A stretch of DNA of 47,280 nucleotides from Acidobacteriota bacterium (GTDB lineage: Bacteria; Acidobacteriota; Blastocatellia; Pyrinomonadales; Pyrinomonadaceae), in contig JAFDVK010000056.1 of the NCBI GenBank assembly GCA_018269005.1, positions 1-47,280 on the forward strand. The letters run 5' to 3'. The notes beneath the pieces are model-generated. The model had not been told where the DNA came from. It saw only the letters and a program-made list of their open reading frames with translations, and made no database searches. Shown piece by piece: positions 22,959 through 32,027 of this stretch. Positions within the stretch are counted from its first letter, which is position 1. The number at the start of each line of letters is the position of its first letter. The position numbers were made by a program, and so were the translations under genes.

Positions 22959-25900
22959 CGACCACCGAAAACGACGCCAGGTTGCAGACGACCGCCGTTC
23001 GACTGCCGCATCGCGATGGACGCGGCATCGACCATCTTACGGCCGAGTTTCTTCATGCCTCGATTGGAGCTATCCAAGATCGTCGCGCCGCGCATGTCGA
23101 TATGGAACACGTGGCCCCCGGACTGGGCGGGGGCTTGGCGCTGAGGTGCGGCCTCCGCCTTGGTGCGCGTGCCCGCGAGCATCTGGTCCTGCACGCGCGC
23201 GCCGACGTTCTTGGTCCAGTCCACGAACTTCATTTCGGGGGCGATCAGCTCGGGCCCGGCCTCACCGAAGATGCCGAGCGTCGGCCGCGTGAATCGGCCA
23301 CCCTCCGCGTGCTTGGGCACTGTTGCCGCCGTGGCGACTCCCGCCATGGTGATCTCCATGAGCGCGACCTCAGCCGCAGCGATGGCGGCACCGATGATGG
23401 GGATTCCCGAATTCGCTTCAAACATCTGGGCGGCAGCGCTGACCTGCGCGGCAGTAGCGTCCGCGGCGGCATTCTCTTGCTCCGCTTTGCCCATCACGGC
23501 ACGGGCGATCGCCATCGCGACGTAGTGGGCGATGATCTCGGCAACGGCGTCAGCCACCGCCCCCACAATACCCTTCCAAATGGACTTCATGCCCTGGCTG
23601 AACGTCATCTGCCCCTGGAGCATCTGAGAGATGCCCTGCTTGAACGCACCCTGGACAGAACTCATCGCGGACATGGCGGTGTTCTTGAAGAACTTGAAGG
23701 CGTTCTGACCCTCGACGTAGAACTCCTTCAGGCCGGTCTTCCAGCCCTTGCCCCACTTCTTCTGCTCGATCTCCTGCTGCTTCAACTTCATCGTGAGGTC
23801 CGCGACGGCGCGACTCCCCAAGCCCATACTCCGCGCGAACGCGGGCAGCATGGCGATCTGCTCCTTCAGTGTGAGCACGAGCCCGTTGTCGCTCTGGAAC
23901 TTGTCCATCGCGCTCTTGAGCTTGTCCATCTGCTGAATGTTGTGCTGCGTCACCTCGTCGCTGATCTGCTCAGACCACTTGGCGTCGCGCTCCTCATTGG
24001 AGATGATGTCGAGGCCCTTGGCATTGTGGATGGCCACGAGCTTATCGAACGCGGTCTTGGCCTTCGCCAAGCGACGCGCGAACTTCCCCGCATCCGTTGC
24101 GTCCCACGCGTCCTCGAATTCGTCTTCCTGAGCAAGTGCCTTGTCGTCGTACTCCTTGTTGATGTTCGTGAGCTGCTGAGTGAGGTACTGCTGGTTCTCC
24201 AAGCGCAGAGCGACGTACTTGCTCTTGCGCTTGGGGTCCGCCGCCTGATCTTCCCCCAGCTTCGTATCGCGCTCGTGCGCGTCTTTGATGGCTTTGTCGA
24301 GCGCGAGCTGCCGCTGCTGCTCAAGCGTCTGCTTTTCCATGGCGGCGAGCCGGGCGTTGTCGATGGTGTTGAGGTCTTCTTCGTACCTCTTCTGGAGCGC
24401 GAGGGCGTTGGATTTCTTGTCGTCGCCTTTTGCTGCGGTCAACACGACGCCGTTCAGGGCCCGTTCGTATGCCTCCATCTGCTCTGTGATGTGCTTCGCG
24501 GCATCGAAGTGAGCATCCCCCTGCTTATTCAGCTCTTTGAACTTGTTTACCCAAATGAACGACAACGGAAGAATCGTTCGCAATGCCGATCCCCACGCGC
24601 CTCCGTAATTCAGTGCCGCGTCTGCGTTGTGACGCGCCTCGTTTGTCGCGTCCACTTCTTGCTTGTGAAGAATGGCCAACCCCGCGATTTTCGCGCGAAG
24701 CATGTCCTTAAAGGCCACGTCGATATTCGTGTACGTATCGCCTTCTTTTTTAAGGAACCCAAGGAACTCGGGGTACTTGTCAGAGATCGCGCGTACAGCA
24801 GACTCCAATTCTGACACCGCGGCTCCATGTGCCTCCGCACTGAGCTTATTGGATCTCAAAGCCGTGTTCGCTTTCTTCAGGTCGTCCACAAGGCCCGTCA
24901 CCGATTCCGCGGCGGTGGCCGCAGCGGCTTGTGTTGCGGCAAACGCCTCTAGACTCTTTGTTTTCGCTTCGTCCCCGGCCGAAATCCATCGCGAAACCCC
25001 GTACACCAGCAGCCCAATGGCTGCGGCAGCCGCGCCAATCGGGCCCAACGCACCCATTGTTGCGGTTCGTGCGATCCCCGCAGCTTCCGATACGGTAAGC
25101 CATGCGGCCTTGAGGCCACCTAGAAGCGTGATCTGGCCACCAATGATCCCATTGCTCGAAAGCATGGACGCGTTCCTAGCGAACATCCACGGGAGCTGCG
25201 TCACCACCGCTTCGGTCTCAGTTGCGATAGCCAATGCCCATGTGACTGCATGACCGACAAGTGTATTCTCGACATTCGACAGCAAGAGCTTCGCCGCGGT
25301 CAGCATCCCGATGCCGACCACGAACGTCCGCACGATAGGATTCGTGTTCGTGAGCCAGAGCCCAAAGGCAATGACATTCTTCGCCAGGAACCCGAAGATC
25401 GACACGGCGACCCCAAGCGGGCCCGCGACGAGATCGCGCATCGTGGTCAGCACTCCCACAATCGCTTCACGGTTCGTCACCCACCAATGTGACAGGTCCA
25501 TGACCACGCCAATCACGCCCATGAGGGCGGAGGTCAGGGTCGAGACGAGGAACTGAGCGAAGTCCTTTCCGGTGGCGAGCACGTCTTTCATTGCTTCGCC
25601 AACCGTTGCGTTTTTGATGTCCATCATCATGTTCAGAATCCCGTTCAGGGATTCCTTCATGCTGCCGAACGGATTACGGAACATCTCGCCGAGCAGGATC
25701 TGCCCGGCCTCCTGGATGTTGTTCGTGATGGTGGTCCAGTTCCCCTGCGCGACCTTACCGGCCTCGCTGAACGCCGCCATTTTCGTGTTCAGCTCCGTGA
25801 ACAGCGTGCCCGCTTCCTTCCACTGCTTCACGTCCTCGTTCGTGATACCGAGGCGCTTCGCCACGCGAGAGTTGCGGTCGATGGTGCCGTCCAGGATCGA

Positions 25901-26488
25901 ACGGATCTCCTGGTTGAGCTGGTTCATGGGCACGTGCATGGCCCCCGCCGCCTGGACGGTCTGGATCGTCAGCACGCGGATCTGGTCCAGGCTCAGGCCC
26001 GCCTTCAGGCCGCCGCCGATGGCGTCCTGGTACGCGCTGATGAGCTGTTCGGTCGTGGCCGCCGTCTGGAGGCCCGAGATCCGCAACTTCTGGATCTGGA
26101 CGTCAGCGAGGCCCATGGCCGCCGTCAACGAATCCTGGACACTGAGCTGCTTGCCATGGCTGTCGGTGAGCTTGGCCTCCGCCACGATCAACGCCGCGAT
26201 GCTGAGGCGCGCGTCCTCCATCTGCTGAAGGAACTCCACACCGATGAATGCGCCGCGTCCAAGGGCCCTGGCAGCCTGCAAGCCGACCCAGAACGCCGAG
26301 TATTGCCCGATCATGTTCCGCAGCTCTGCGCGGAAGCCTGACAGGCTCACGCTCGCCGATGCCATGCTGTCACGCGCATCCGTCGCGACACGACCAAGGC
26401 CCCCCGAAACTTTCCCCAGTTCTGCTTGGACTTGGGAGGTGTCCCCCAAGATTCGGAGCATCACTGAGAGATCGTTCTGGGAGGCCAT
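22955..26488 (-). CDS. Tail tape measure protein
   Basis: 1177 residues starting three bases after the stop of the T-frame chaperone extension. The N-terminus (LSVMLRILGDTSQVQAELGK) is typical of tape measures. The protein is long, helical and Lys/Gln/Ala-rich, with several hydrophobic stretches (for example FLVSTLTSALMGVIGVVMDL and SGIPIIGAAIAAAEVALMEI). It ends with the common RPTLGIFGEAGPELIAPE motif. At about 1.5 angstrom per residue it would specify a tail near 175 nm, which supports a long flexible tail. Confidence 0.88.
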   Translation of the reverse strand: MASQNDLSVMLRILGDTSQVQAELGKVSGGLGRVATDARDSMASASVSLSGFRAELRNMIGQYSAFWVGLQAARALGRGAFIGVEFLQQMEDARLSIAALIVAEAKLTDSHGKQLSVQDSLTAAMGLADVQIQKLRISGLQTAATTEQLISAYQDAIGGGLKAGLSLDQIRVLTIQTVQAAGAMHVPMNQLNQEIRSILDGTIDRNSRVAKRLGITNEDVKQWKEAGTLFTELNTKMAAFSEAGKVAQGNWTTITNNIQEAGQILLGEMFRNPFGSMKESLNGILNMMMDIKNATVGEAMKDVLATGKDFAQFLVSTLTSALMGVIGVVMDLSHWWVTNREAIVGVLTTMRDLVAGPLGVAVSIFGFLAKNVIAFGLWLTNTNPIVRTFVVGIGMLTAAKLLLSNVENTLVGHAVTWALAIATETEAVVTQLPWMFARNASMLSSNGIIGGQITLLGGLKAAWLTVSEAAGIARTATMGALGPIGAAAAAIGLLVYGVSRWISAGDEAKTKSLEAFAATQAAAATAAESVTGLVDDLKKANTALRSNKLSAEAHGAAVSELESAVRAISDKYPEFLGFLKKEGDTYTNIDVAFKDMLRAKIAGLAILHKQEVDATNEARHNADAALNYGGAWGSALRTILPLSFIWVNKFKELNKQGDAHFDAAKHITEQMEAYERALNGVVLTAAKGDDKKSNALALQKRYEEDLNTIDNARLAAMEKQTLEQQRQLALDKAIKDAHERDTKLGEDQAADPKRKSKYVALRLENQQYLTQQLTNINKEYDDKALAQEDEFEDAWDATDAGKFARRLAKAKTAFDKLVAIHNAKGLDIISNEERDAKWSEQISDEVTQHNIQQMDKLKSAMDKFQSDNGLVLTLKEQIAMLPAFARSMGLGSRAVADLTMKLKQQEIEQKKWGKGWKTGLKEFYVEGQNAFKFFKNTAMSAMSSVQGAFKQGISQMLQGQMTFSQGMKSIWKGIVGAVADAVAEIIAHYVAMAIARAVMGKAEQENAAADATAAQVSAAAQMFEANSGIPIIGAAIAAAEVALMEITMAGVATAATVPKHAEGGRFTRPTLGIFGEAGPELIAPEMKFVDWTKNVGARVQDQMLAGTRTKAEAAPQRQAPAQSGGHVFHIDMRGATILDSSNRGMKKLGRKMVDAASIAMRQSNGGRLQPGVVFGGR

Positions 26489-26491
26489 CGG

Positions 26492-26746
26492 TCATTCCTC
26501 GTCGTATTCGGGCGGGGGTGGCGGTTCGCCTCCGTTCGCGTAGAGGCCGAGGCTCGCGGCCCACTCCAGTCTACGCGAAACGTAGTTGTTCCATCTCATC
26601 TTCCGCAGGACGTAGGTGAAGTTCGCGAACGCCTCGCGGTAATACTTTACAGCGAATTCGGTCCAGGAGATTCCGGTTTCGAGGGAGAGGAGATCGCAGA
26701 TGGGATACCTGTCTTCGCCGGGGACGGCACGGGCTTCTCTGCGAAA
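26492..26746 (-). CDS. T-frame extension of the tail assembly chaperone (frameshift product)
   Basis: In the -1 frame relative to the chaperone gene there is an open frame that ends at TGA 26494-26492, just before the tape measure. Its product looks real: YPICDLLSLETGISW, then FAVKYYREAFANFTYVLRKM, RRLEWAASLGLYAN and an acidic, Pro-rich end. In this frame I find no ATG, GTG or TTG until well inside the conserved part, so it can hardly start alone. It is most simply the T part of a lambda-like G-T fusion made by ribosomal -1 frameshifting. The start coordinate given is only a convenient point at a U-run; the slip site is unresolved, and the frame is open further upstream. Confidence 0.6.
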   Translation of the reverse strand, partial: FRREARAVPGEDRYPICDLLSLETGISWTEFAVKYYREAFANFTYVLRKMRWNNYVSRRLEWAASLGLYANGGEPPPPPEYDEE

Positions 26747-27102
26747 AGCTCGCTCATACGCTGCTTCGCTTGTTCCGTCGCCTTCGCCTTCATCGCCTGG
26801 AACACCTCCGGCTCGATCCCCGCACGCTTCAGGGTATTCATCTCGTAGCGTTCGCAGGCTTCCGTAAAAACCGTGAGGATCTGTTCCGCCTCCTCTTCCG
26901 TCACCTCCGCGGCCTCGTTGATGCGTTCCGCGATGGCGGTGTCGTCACCGTCGGTGCGCCGCTTCACCAGCTCGGCCGGTGTCGCGAGGTAGATGGCCAC
27001 GGCCAGCAGGTTCTTGTACGCCTGATCCGGGGAGGCCAGGACAGTCGCCCCGGCCTCCATGTGGATCAAGCTCAGCTTCTTGTTGGTGTTCGTGTCGGTC
27101 AT
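26647..27102 (-). CDS. Tail assembly chaperone, G-like
   Basis: 151 residues from ATG 27102 behind AGGAG; the longer frame runs back into the tail-tube gene and is rejected. It is acidic and helical (EERINEAAEVTEEEAEQIL-type composition) with a Pro/Ser-rich tail that overlaps the T frame. Position between the tail tube and the tape measure is the strongest evidence. It should coat the tape measure during tail assembly. Confidence 0.7.
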   Translation of the reverse strand: MTDTNTNKKLSLIHMEAGATVLASPDQAYKNLLAVAIYLATPAELVKRRTDGDDTAIAERINEAAEVTEEEAEQILTVFTEACERYEMNTLKRAGIEPEVFQAMKAKATEQAKQRMSELFAEKPVPSPAKTGIPSAISSPSKPESPGPNSL

Positions 27103-27128
27103 TTCTTGCTCCTGGGTTGTTGGGTGTC

Positions 27129-27788
27129 TTACAGTGCGGCGGCGGTGACGCGATCCTCGATCCACACCATCGGACGGCCCGTGTCGGGATTGACGAAGTC
27201 GGGGCGGCTCTGGGCGACCAGCTTCATCTTGCCCTGGCGGAGGGCCTTCTTGGACAGCTCGTAGTCCGTGTCCACCTGGAAGGTGGCGAAGGGAATGAGC
27301 ACGTGCTCATTTTCACCAGGGAACTTCTTCGAGGGGTACTGGTAGAGCACGCTGTACAGCGTCGGGTACGCCTCGCCGCCCGCCGCGTACGTGTTCCGGC
27401 CCGCGATGCCCGTGGCGGCAACCTTGGTCTGGAGCGCACCCGCGGTGCCGGACAGCATCTCCTGGAGCTTGATCGCGCTCAGATCGGCGACCATGATCTC
27501 GGCGTCGGCGGAAAGATGCTGATAGCCGACAGGGAACGGGGGCCCGTCGTTGGGATCGAAATTGACGGCTTCCTGCTTCAGCTTCGACTTGATCCCGGTG
27601 GAGTCGATGGCGGCCCACGGGCTGCCGATCAAAAGCTTGCGGGACGTGGGGTCGGTGTAGAACAGTCCGAACAGCTCGTCCACCTTCGCGGTGAACGTGC
27701 TGCCCACGAACGAGGCGAGGGCCAGAGACAGGAACACACGCCCAGGCGCGGTCTGAATCAGGGTGTTGTTCTGGACAGAGAGAGTCAT
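27129..27788 (-). CDS. Major tail (tube) protein
   Basis: 219 residues; the ATG follows a GGAGAACGAC element. It is mixed beta/alpha, with a mid-protein VDTDYELSKKALRQGK helix, and has the size of siphovirus tail-tube proteins. It precedes the G/T chaperone pair and tape measure, the canonical position for the tube protein. No contractile sheath gene is adjacent. Confidence 0.7.
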   Translation of the reverse strand: MTLSVQNNTLIQTAPGRVFLSLALASFVGSTFTAKVDELFGLFYTDPTSRKLLIGSPWAAIDSTGIKSKLKQEAVNFDPNDGPPFPVGYQHLSADAEIMVADLSAIKLQEMLSGTAGALQTKVAATGIAGRNTYAAGGEAYPTLYSVLYQYPSKKFPGENEHVLIPFATFQVDTDYELSKKALRQGKMKLVAQSRPDFVNPDTGRPMVWIEDRVTAAAL

Positions 27789-27797
27789 GTCGTTCTC

Positions 27798-28013
27798 CTA
27801 GATGGTGGGGTCTTCGGTGGCGGTGGGGGAGGCTTTCGCCTTGTCCTTGATGCGGTAGGCGGTGACTGCCGGATGATTCTTCAGGAATTCGCCGACCTCA
27901 TCCGAGACCACGATGCCCTCTTCCCCTGCACCGAGAGAAATCGTCGTCGTGATTGCGGGGTGCGCGCCGGGATGGAAATCAAGGTGCTCCGCGTTGCTAC
28001 GGACATTCCACAT
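27798..28013 (-). CDS. Small hypothetical protein in the tail region
   Basis: 71 residues behind AAGGAGAGACC. It has a His-rich N-terminal half, a central SDEVGEFLKNHPAV helix and a Thr/Ala/Pro tail. Many phages have a small unassigned gene between the tail terminator and the tube protein. No function is recognised. Confidence 0.65.
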   Translation of the reverse strand: MWNVRSNAEHLDFHPGAHPAITTTISLGAGEEGIVVSDEVGEFLKNHPAVTAYRIKDKAKASPTATEDPTI

Positions 28014-28022
28014 GGTCTCTCC

Positions 28023-28502
28023 TTACAGCGGGTTTCCGAGATAGTATAGCCGAAAAACCAGTGCCGCGGCGGCATAGGTTCTATCGCCCTGGAAACTGTG
28101 GTACTGCACGCGATCAAACTCCATGCGGTCGCACAGGCCGCCCAGTTGCTCATCCGTGAGCATCACCGTCGAGATGAAGTCCACGTGCGGCTCCAGTGCG
28201 AGGTCCGGCGCGCCGTCGGGGTTCGCGGGGTCGCCCAGCGCGCGGACCTCGATGTACAGCCACAAGCACCGTCGGTACACGCTCTCCGTGGGCACCGGCT
28301 CCGGCTGAGAGTCGTCCATCGAGTTCTCGGCCACCATCACCGCGTAGGTGGGCAGCTCGTCGTCCTCCAGCGGGCGCATGATGCTGCGGTGGGGCGGGAA
28401 CACGCCCGCTGGCGGCAGCACCGGACTGGGCAGCGCAGGGAGCCCGTTGGTGAGGCGCGTCAGCACCTCCAGAATGATCTTCTCCTGCGTCGTGGTGCTC
28501 AT
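28023..28502 (-). CDS. Tail terminator/completion-like protein
   Basis: 159 residues starting in a TGATG overlap with the stop of the gene at 28502. The alpha/beta pattern (TQEKIILEVLTRLTNGLP, strands RRCLWLYIEVRAL and YAAAALVFRLYYLG) and the position between the head-tail connector and the tube protein match lambda gpU/gpZ-class completion proteins. It is assigned mainly from context. Confidence 0.5.
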   Translation of the reverse strand: MSTTTQEKIILEVLTRLTNGLPALPSPVLPPAGVFPPHRSIMRPLEDDELPTYAVMVAENSMDDSQPEPVPTESVYRRCLWLYIEVRALGDPANPDGAPDLALEPHVDFISTVMLTDEQLGGLCDRMEFDRVQYHSFQGDRTYAAAALVFRLYYLGNPL

Positions 28503-28840
28503 CAGAAGTTCTTCCTCACGAAGAGCCTGCCCGTGCGGCCATCGGCCTCGATCTTGGTGTAGTTCACGATGTATTCCAGCCCGTCAATCGTCACCACGGC
28601 GTTGCGCTTGGGGTAGGCGTTCCCGATGAAGTCCTTGGCGCGCACCAGCGCGGAGCTTGTCCCCGCCAACACCTCTGACTTCTCCGTGGGGAACTGGTGC
28701 GTGTCCGTCTCCGTGTCGAAGATGCACAGCTTGAGCGTCCCGTCCGGCCCGATGTCCGTTCCTGCTTCGGTCAAAGGGACGCCGAAATCGACAAAGAACG
28801 TGTCGATGTCGTCGTCCCCGAAACCGCTTCCAATCGGCAT
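28502..28840 (-). CDS. Head-tail connector, gpFII-like
   Basis: 112 residues. A small beta-rich protein (IDTFFVDFGVPLTEAG, AVVTIDGLEYIVNYTKIEADGR) resembling lambda gpFII-type connector proteins in size, strand pattern and position after the head genes. It would close the head and receive the tail. Confidence 0.55.
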   Translation of the reverse strand: MPIGSGFGDDDIDTFFVDFGVPLTEAGTDIGPDGTLKLCIFDTETDTHQFPTEKSEVLAGTSSALVRAKDFIGNAYPKRNAVVTIDGLEYIVNYTKIEADGRTGRLFVRKNF

Positions 28841-28843
28841 GGC

Positions 28844-29212
28844 TTACTCGCCCGCGAGCTTCGCCATCAGTTCAGCCTTGCGGGCCGTCTGCTCTTCGTC
28901 GATCTCTTCGCCGAGCTTGTTCAGCGAGGCCAGCTCCTTGCCCTCGGCCGCCGTCAGCTTGCCGGGCTTCTTGGTCTTCTCCTCGGGCTGGACCTCTTCG
29001 AGCTGCGCGCCCTTGGGGGCCTTGTCCAGCAGGCCGATGATCTCGCCACGCTTGAACATGGTGTTGGCCTGAAGCTCGTACACATTCTTCCCGGCCCCCT
29101 TCACGGCAGCCACGTGACGCACCCCGGCCTGCGCGGGGGTTAGCACCATCTGCGTGCCTGCGGGAATGTGCTGCACCTTGCCGGTCACTTCGTACATCGT
29201 GATGTCGCTCAT
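28844..29212 (-). CDS. Small hypothetical head-region protein
   Basis: 122 residues. The N-terminus is a beta domain (MYEVTGKVQHIPAGTQMVLT) and the C-terminus a Glu/Lys-rich helix (LNKLGEEIDEEQTARKAELM). It lies between the major capsid gene and the connector, where lambda has FI and other phages have head accessory or packaging-assisting proteins with acidic helices. The function is uncertain. Confidence 0.6.
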   Translation of the reverse strand: MSDITMYEVTGKVQHIPAGTQMVLTPAQAGVRHVAAVKGAGKNVYELQANTMFKRGEIIGLLDKAPKGAQLEEVQPEEKTKKPGKLTAAEGKELASLNKLGEEIDEEQTARKAELMAKLAGE

Positions 29213-29269
29213 GGCTCTCTCCGAAAAAGCCAGGGGCGCACTGCCCCTGGCTCTCGTCCTTGGGTTGGA

Positions 29270-30226
29270 TTACACGAACTGCATCTGGTACGCGCCCTGC
29301 CACATGCCCAGGCCGAAGTTCATGGTCCGGTTCACGCCGTACAGGTGGCGCTTGTTCTTGAACTCCTCTTCGGAGCCCTCGGCGAGCGCGGAGACCTGGA
29401 GCGGCACTTCGATCTGCTTCACGAAGGGCTTCGCCGCGGCGTCCTGGCGGAAGAGCACGAACTTGTCCGTCCAGGTGAGGCGCGCGTTGGTCACGACATC
29501 GAAGATGAAGCCGCCGTAGCTGCCCACCGCCTTGACGATGTTCGTCTGCGACTGGCCACCGCTCAGGATGATATCCGCGCCGAGCGCCGTGTAGGCCGCC
29601 TTCATCAGCGCGACGGGCACCATGAGAAGGAACCGCTTCGCGGACTGGTTCATGGGACGGCCACGGTCATCCTTCAGCAGCAGCATGTTCTGGATCGCCG
29701 TGATGAGCGCGTCGCCGAACTCGGCGGCGGTGACGCCCGTGCTGCCGATGCTGGAGGTGTGCGTGGTCATGTTCGCCTGGGAGGGGGAATCCCCTTCCTG
29801 GTGGTCGGTGTCGAAGAAGTACTGGCCGTCGTAGCAGACCGTGGAGCCCGCGACGAGGATGAGCGCGGAAAGCAGCTCAGCGTCGTGCAGGTTGGCCGAC
29901 TCGACGAGCTGGTTGATGCGGAGCTGGATCTGGCCGGTCTTGTCGCGGCGCAGCCAGTCGATCTTGATTTCGAGAGTGGCCTCGAAATCCTTGTTGTACA
30001 CGCGGTAGTCGTTCTCACGCAGCGTGTCGGGCTGGCGTCCACCAGTCCAGGGGCGCATGGAGGGCGCAGTGCCCAGCCACACGTACTGCTCGGATTCCTG
30101 ATCCGACTCGATTTCGTTCGAGATGGACGCCACCCATTCCTCGCCGCCGGTATCGAGACCGAGGCCGATGAGGGCGATGACGTCCTTGGATTCCAGATTT
30201 CCGACAAAACCGTCGAAGATGGACAT
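29270..30226 (-). CDS. Major capsid protein, Mu gpT-like
   Basis: 318 residues behind AGGAGATCACA. The sequence follows the Mu gpT head-subunit family: WLGTAPSMRPWTG, then NKDFEATLEIKIDWLRRDKTG, then the signature CYDGQYFFDTDHQEGDS, and a C-terminal HK97-fold P-domain-like end. Its combination with lambda-type portal and terminase genes is a mosaic. The gene just upstream (30237) is the decoration protein. Confidence 0.85.
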   Translation of the reverse strand: MSIFDGFVGNLESKDVIALIGLGLDTGGEEWVASISNEIESDQESEQYVWLGTAPSMRPWTGGRQPDTLRENDYRVYNKDFEATLEIKIDWLRRDKTGQIQLRINQLVESANLHDAELLSALILVAGSTVCYDGQYFFDTDHQEGDSPSQANMTTHTSSIGSTGVTAAEFGDALITAIQNMLLLKDDRGRPMNQSAKRFLLMVPVALMKAAYTALGADIILSGGQSQTNIVKAVGSYGGFIFDVVTNARLTWTDKFVLFRQDAAAKPFVKQIEVPLQVSALAEGSEEEFKNKRHLYGVNRTMNFGLGMWQGAYQMQFV

Positions 30227-30236
30227 TGTGATCTCC

Positions 30237-30635
30237 TTAGATCAGAGCGGCGTTGAAGGCGACGGTCGCGTGAGTGGCGTCATCCACGCTGGCGATCTTG
30301 CCGATGAGCGAATTGCCCGTCGAGGTCAGCGTGAACGTGTGATCGTCGGAAGCGTACACCGAAGTCCCGACAGCGGTATTGGCAGCGAGGCCAGCGACCG
30401 TGAGAACGATCTGGCCCTTCTTCTTGAATCGGGCAACGACGCTGCCCTTGGTGGTGTCGTAGCTGTCGTCCGCGAAGCCCGCGAACTTGTCGAGCGCGAC
30501 GAGGGGGCGCACCGTGTTGTTGCCGGTGAACCCGAGAGCGGCACCCTTCCAGATGACCGCGGCAACAGCCATGGGGGCCTCGCCGAGATCACCGATACGG
30601 TACCGGAGCATGTTGGGGGCGCTGAGCTGAGCCAT
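30237..30635 (-). CDS. Capsid decoration (cement) protein
   Basis: 132 residues, all-beta, Ala/Val/Thr-rich (QIVLTVAGLAANTAVGTSVY, FTLTSTGNSLIGKIASVDDA), behind GAGGAGACTGAC. Size, composition and its place between protease/scaffold and major capsid fit a gpD/DUF2190-type head-stabilising protein. Confidence 0.65.
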   Translation of the reverse strand: MAQLSAPNMLRYRIGDLGEAPMAVAAVIWKGAALGFTGNNTVRPLVALDKFAGFADDSYDTTKGSVVARFKKKGQIVLTVAGLAANTAVGTSVYASDDHTFTLTSTGNSLIGKIASVDDATHATVAFNAALI

Positions 30636-30646
30636 GTCAGTCTCCT

Positions 30647-31129
30647 CTACTTGAGCTTGGTTTCGGGGCGGGAGAACGCGCGGACGGTGCCGTTGCTGAT
30701 CCCCTCATCGACGGCGCGGCGGCCCTTCGCGTACTTCTCGAAGTCACCACCGAAGAGCTTCTTCTGCGCGGCGCTCATCGCGTCCCACCGCGTCTTGAGT
30801 TCCGCGTCCTTCTCGGACGCCGACGCACCGGGCTCGTCCGTGGTCTTCTCGACCTTCAGCGCCGGGGGCGCGTTGGAGGCCGCGGCGGCAGCTTCGACGC
30901 TGCGGCGGTCCTTCTCCATCTTGGCGAAGATCAGCGCGGCATCGCCGGGCGTGGTCTTGCCGTCGAAGGCGAGCTTCTTGGCCTCGTCCTCGTAGCCGGG
31001 CAGGGCCGCGTCGAGGACGCCCTGGATGCGGGCGCGCTCGATGGCCTGCGCGTCCTCGGTCTTGTTGGCCGCGGCGGCGGCGATGCCGTCGGCGAGGGCC
31101 TTTTCGTACTCTTCCTTGGTCGCGAACAT
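30647..31129 (-). CDS. Nested scaffold protein (Nu3-like internal start)
   Basis: An in-frame ATG at 31129, preceded by AAAGGACTCGCC, would give a 160-residue protein identical to the C-terminal scaffold region of the protease, beginning MFATKEEYEKAL. This is the same arrangement as lambda C/nu3. The strength of the internal ribosome site and the domain boundary support it, but it is inferred. Confidence 0.5.
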   Translation of the reverse strand: MFATKEEYEKALADGIAAAAANKTEDAQAIERARIQGVLDAALPGYEDEAKKLAFDGKTTPGDAALIFAKMEKDRRSVEAAAAASNAPPALKVEKTTDEPGASASEKDAELKTRWDAMSAAQKKLFGGDFEKYAKGRRAVDEGISNGTVRAFSRPETKLK

Positions 31130-31987
31130 GGCGAGTCCTTTCTGTTTCGGGTTGGGTTGGTTGGTCTTCTTCATGGCGATCATCTCGGCCCAGGTGGCAA
31201 CACCGTCCACCAGTCCCGCATCAACTGCCGCCTGCCCCATGAACACGCGGCCATCGGCCATCTGTTCGTGGGCCTGCTCCGTGTCCACGCCGCGATTGCG
31301 CGCGACATCGCCGAGGAACACGCTGTACAGCGCGTCCACTCGATCCTGGATGGACGCGCGGCCTTCCTCGGTCAGCGGCGCATAGCTGGAGTCCGGCCGC
31401 TTGTACTTGCCCGCCGTGATCTCCGTGGTCTTCACGCCCGCCTGGGCTTCCGCGCCGCTGACATCCACGTGCGTCGCGATGACCCCGATGGACCCCGCGA
31501 AGCTCGTGGTGTCCTTCAGGTACACCTCATCCGCGGCAGAGCACAACCAGTACGCCGCAGAGGCCGCGAGGCCATCCACCCACGCAACCATCGGCTTCTT
31601 GCCGCGGGCCGCGTAGATCGCGTCCCCCAGTGCTTTTGTTCCGTCCACCGTTCCGCCCGGCGAGTCCACCGCGAAGATGATCCTATCCACCGCAGGATCG
31701 GCCAGGGCCTCTTCCAGCTTGGCCCCGAGCTGATTCGTGGACACCCCACCGCACACCGCCTGGAAGAGCGACGGCTGCTTCGAGATCACGCCCTCGATGG
31801 GGATGATCGCGTCACCGTTCACGACGTCGTAGCTCCGGGTGGTCGCCATCTTCGAGCCCAGCGCCGCCTCGACAGCCTTCACGTCGATCTTCGGGCCGCG
31901 ACGGTGATCCATGTACACGGCGTCGATGTCCATCTTTTTCGATGGAACCATCGCCCACGGCTCGTTGAGGATATCGAGGATGCTCAT
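30647..31987 (-). CDS. S49-type prohead protease with C-terminal scaffold
   Basis: 446 residues. Residues about 55-285 form an S49 (SppA-like) serine protease: FAVDSPGGTVDG, the catalytic-Ser helix DGLAASAAYWLCSAA, and the Lys-dyad region ITAGKYK. Residues about 287-446 are Ala/Lys/Glu-rich and helical, like scaffold proteins. The layout parallels lambda gpC with its nested Nu3. The protease would mature the prohead and clear the scaffold. Confidence 0.85.
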   Translation of the reverse strand: MSILDILNEPWAMVPSKKMDIDAVYMDHRRGPKIDVKAVEAALGSKMATTRSYDVVNGDAIIPIEGVISKQPSLFQAVCGGVSTNQLGAKLEEALADPAVDRIIFAVDSPGGTVDGTKALGDAIYAARGKKPMVAWVDGLAASAAYWLCSAADEVYLKDTTSFAGSIGVIATHVDVSGAEAQAGVKTTEITAGKYKRPDSSYAPLTEEGRASIQDRVDALYSVFLGDVARNRGVDTEQAHEQMADGRVFMGQAAVDAGLVDGVATWAEMIAMKKTNQPNPKQKGLAMFATKEEYEKALADGIAAAAANKTEDAQAIERARIQGVLDAALPGYEDEAKKLAFDGKTTPGDAALIFAKMEKDRRSVEAAAAASNAPPALKVEKTTDEPGASASEKDAELKTRWDAMSAAQKKLFGGDFEKYAKGRRAVDEGISNGTVRAFSRPETKLK

Positions 31988-32027
31988 TTTGGATCTCTCC
32001 CCACTATAACCGCGACCGCGGGTCTGC

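Noticed and set aside
21003..23144. 713-codon plus-strand frame
   Set aside because: It mirrors the tail-tip gene and is extremely Arg-rich, as expected for a shadow in GC-rich DNA.
22982..24814. 610-codon plus-strand frame
   Set aside because: It mirrors the tape measure gene; no motif and no ribosome site.
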